From VRUE01 sp963717375 (GTDB lineage Bacteria > Actinomycetota > Thermoleophilia > Solirubrobacterales > 70-9): a DNA stretch of 64,000 nucleotides. Of this stretch, positions 62,724 to 64,000 are shown piece by piece. The position numbers and the translations under genes were made by a program. The notes under the pieces are model-generated. The model did no database searches. It saw only the letters and a list, made by a program, of their open reading frames with translations, and was not told the DNA's origin. Positions within the stretch are counted from its first letter, which is position 1, and every line of letters starts with the position of its first letter. Where the stretch lies: the NCBI GenBank assembly GCA_963717375.1, contig OY970329.1:1736001-1800000 (forward strand). The letters run 5' to 3'.

Positions 62724-64000
62724 GGCGGCTCGGAATCCGGCGGGCGGGCCTGGTCGGGCTCCTGGCGTGCACGGCGGCGTCGCTCTTCGGCGCAGCGCCG
62801 GCGCAGGCGGCGGTCACGGATCCGCTGTTCGTGTTCCTGCCAAAACCCCCAAAAGAAACCCTGTTTCCTCTCCCTCCACCCACCGGCGTGTTCGAAGGCC
62901 CCTGCGGCATGGCAGTCGACTCGGTCGGGCGCTTCTATGTCTCCGACTACTACCACGATGCGATCGACGTCTACGACCAGAACGCCAACTACAACTCGAC
63001 AAAACCACCCGTCACCGGGGCGACCGGGTACCTCAGCCAATATGTCGGCTTCGACTCGCTCGACGGTCCCTGTGGGCTTGCCTTCGACGCTTCGGACGAC
63101 CTCTACGTCAACGACTATCACCGTGCTGTGATGCGCGTCGGCGCGGGCACGACGATCACCGGGGCGACGGTCGATGGCAGCCACCCGACTGGTGTCGCCG
63201 TCGATCCGGGTAGCGGCTACCTCTACGTCGACCAGCGCACCTACGTAGCCGTCTTCGACGAAAGCGGCGCCCCGGTGATGGACGGTGGAGCACCGCTGAA
63301 AATAGGCGCAGGCTCGCTCCAGGACGGCTACGGCGTCGCCCTCTCCCCGTACCCGGGAACCGCCGGGCGTCTCTACGTGCCCGACGCGGCCACGAACACG
63401 GTCAAGGTCTACGACCCGGCGCTTGACAAAGACGACCCCGTGGCGGAAATTGACGGCAGCGGTACGCCCAACGGGGAATTTGTCTCCTTGCGCGATTCGG
63501 TCGTCGCGGTCGATCGGGTCACCGGCGAGGTCTACGTCGTCGACAACCTCCAGCCCCGCTATACCGAGCGCCCGCAGGCGATCGTCCACGTGTTCAACGC
63601 TGCCGGTGCCTACGAGGGCCATCTCAAGTTCCTGGTCGAGGACGGCCTGCCGGTCGGGCTCGCGGTGGACAACAGCGCAACCGTCACCCAGGGCCGCGTC
63701 TACGTCACCTCGGGCAACACTGTCCTCGGCACGATCTATGCCTACGGTCCCGGCGCGGCGAGCACCGCTCCGGTCAAAGTTTCTACCGCCCGCCTCTCCC
63801 TCGCCAGCGGCGGCAGCGGCAATGGGACGATCCAAAGCAGCCTGGGTGAGAGCAGCTGTTCGACCAGCTGCGAAGAAGAGTTGCCCGCCGGCGTGCGTGT
63901 CTCGCTGAGCGCCGTCCCCAACGCGGGCTCCTCCTTCGCCGGTTGGTCGGGCGCCTGCTCGGGAAGCGGGCCGTCGTGTGAGGTCAGACTGGACGAGGCA
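62720..64000 (+). CDS. Secreted NHL-repeat protein with InlB-B-type repeat, C-terminus beyond window (surface family a-like)
   Basis: The first 427 residues are visible. A signal peptide (RAGLVGLLACTAASLFGAAP) is followed by an NHL propeller of at least five units (GPCGMAVDSVGRFYVSDYYH, GPCGLAFDASDDLYVNDYH, PTGVAVDPGSGYLYVDQR, SVVAVDRVTGEVYVVDN). From about 365 a bacterial beta repeat of the divergent InlB-B type begins (GNGTIQSS, CSTSCEEELPAGVRVSLSAV, SSFAGWSGACSGSGPSC). By analogy with 35179 and 42293 the LPDCRAYELVSP propeller may follow past the window. It starts by ATGA overlap with GGGAGGT upstream. Confidence 0.82.
   Translation, partial: MRRLGIRRAGLVGLLACTAASLFGAAPAQAAVTDPLFVFLPKPPKETLFPLPPPTGVFEGPCGMAVDSVGRFYVSDYYHDAIDVYDQNANYNSTKPPVTGATGYLSQYVGFDSLDGPCGLAFDASDDLYVNDYHRAVMRVGAGTTITGATVDGSHPTGVAVDPGSGYLYVDQRTYVAVFDESGAPVMDGGAPLKIGAGSLQDGYGVALSPYPGTAGRLYVPDAATNTVKVYDPALDKDDPVAEIDGSGTPNGEFVSLRDSVVAVDRVTGEVYVVDNLQPRYTERPQAIVHVFNAAGAYEGHLKFLVEDGLPVGLAVDNSATVTQGRVYVTSGNTVLGTIYAYGPGAASTAPVKVSTARLSLASGGSGNGTIQSSLGESSCSTSCEEELPAGVRVSLSAVPNAGSSFAGWSGACSGSGPSCEVRLDEA

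Noticed and set aside
35179..64000. Repeated similar stretches suggesting a CRISPR array or phage tail operon
   Set aside because: The similarity is at protein-domain level with long, irregular spacing; no short regular repeats, cas genes, portal, terminase or tape-measure genes.

Overview
The window is high-GC DNA with dense coding on both strands, ATG/GTG starts, ATGA/GTGA stop-start overlaps and many TetR regulators. Together with the families of large secreted proteins on the right, this points to an actinobacterium of the class Thermoleophilia (Solirubrobacterales-like). That placement is inferred from protein style; no rRNA or tRNA gene is visible to confirm it.

Left third (1-20.7 kb): mostly housekeeping genes. 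In order: the 5' part of a membrane Ser/Thr kinase; a secreted beta-helix protein; a MopE-type metal-binding secreted protein with a small acidic companion; a secreted protein of unknown function; a short-chain dehydrogenase; isoleucyl-tRNA synthetase; a thioredoxin/tautomerase pair; a dolichol-phosphate-mannose-synthase-like glycosyltransferase; family X DNA polymerase (PolX) with a PHP domain; a SIMPL protein; a membrane protein; trehalose-phosphatase; a TauE transporter split into two half genes; a PAC2 protein; a RecB/UvrD-like helicase-nuclease; and an inositol-monophosphatase-family enzyme. Many of these genes have a TANNNT hexamer 6-11 nt before the start and no Shine-Dalgarno, which suggests leaderless mRNAs.

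Middle (20.7-35 kb): a basic coiled protein behind two tandem LexA-type boxes; an operon joining a sigma/anti-sigma fusion to a secreted protein; UDP-xylose synthase; an unrecognised HDHGH protein; a methylmalonyl-CoA-mutase-type large subunit and an acyl-CoA carboxylase beta subunit (propionate/methylmalonate metabolism), separated by a DUF559-type gene whose two ends lie in inverted repeats; then four TetR regulators.

Right (35-64 kb): a 29-kb same-strand cluster of giant secreted proteins. Two families alternate, mostly coupled by ATGA/GTGA overlaps: (a) beta-propeller proteins carrying CPN...LPDCRAYELVSP and DARxNGGF motifs plus NHL, fibronectin-III-like or Ig-like modules, and (b) 900-1150-residue proteins carrying LLATPTRCG and VYLAGPYKGAPLSL motifs. 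Most end in Lys/Arg-rich tails. Each half of the cluster starts with a near-consensus TTGACA promoter and a shared two-stem 5' leader RNA. This paired surface-protein system with duplicated leaders is the best candidate for something undescribed. Other notable items are palindromes inside the ileS and helicase reading frames, and long perfect hairpins at convergent gene ends.
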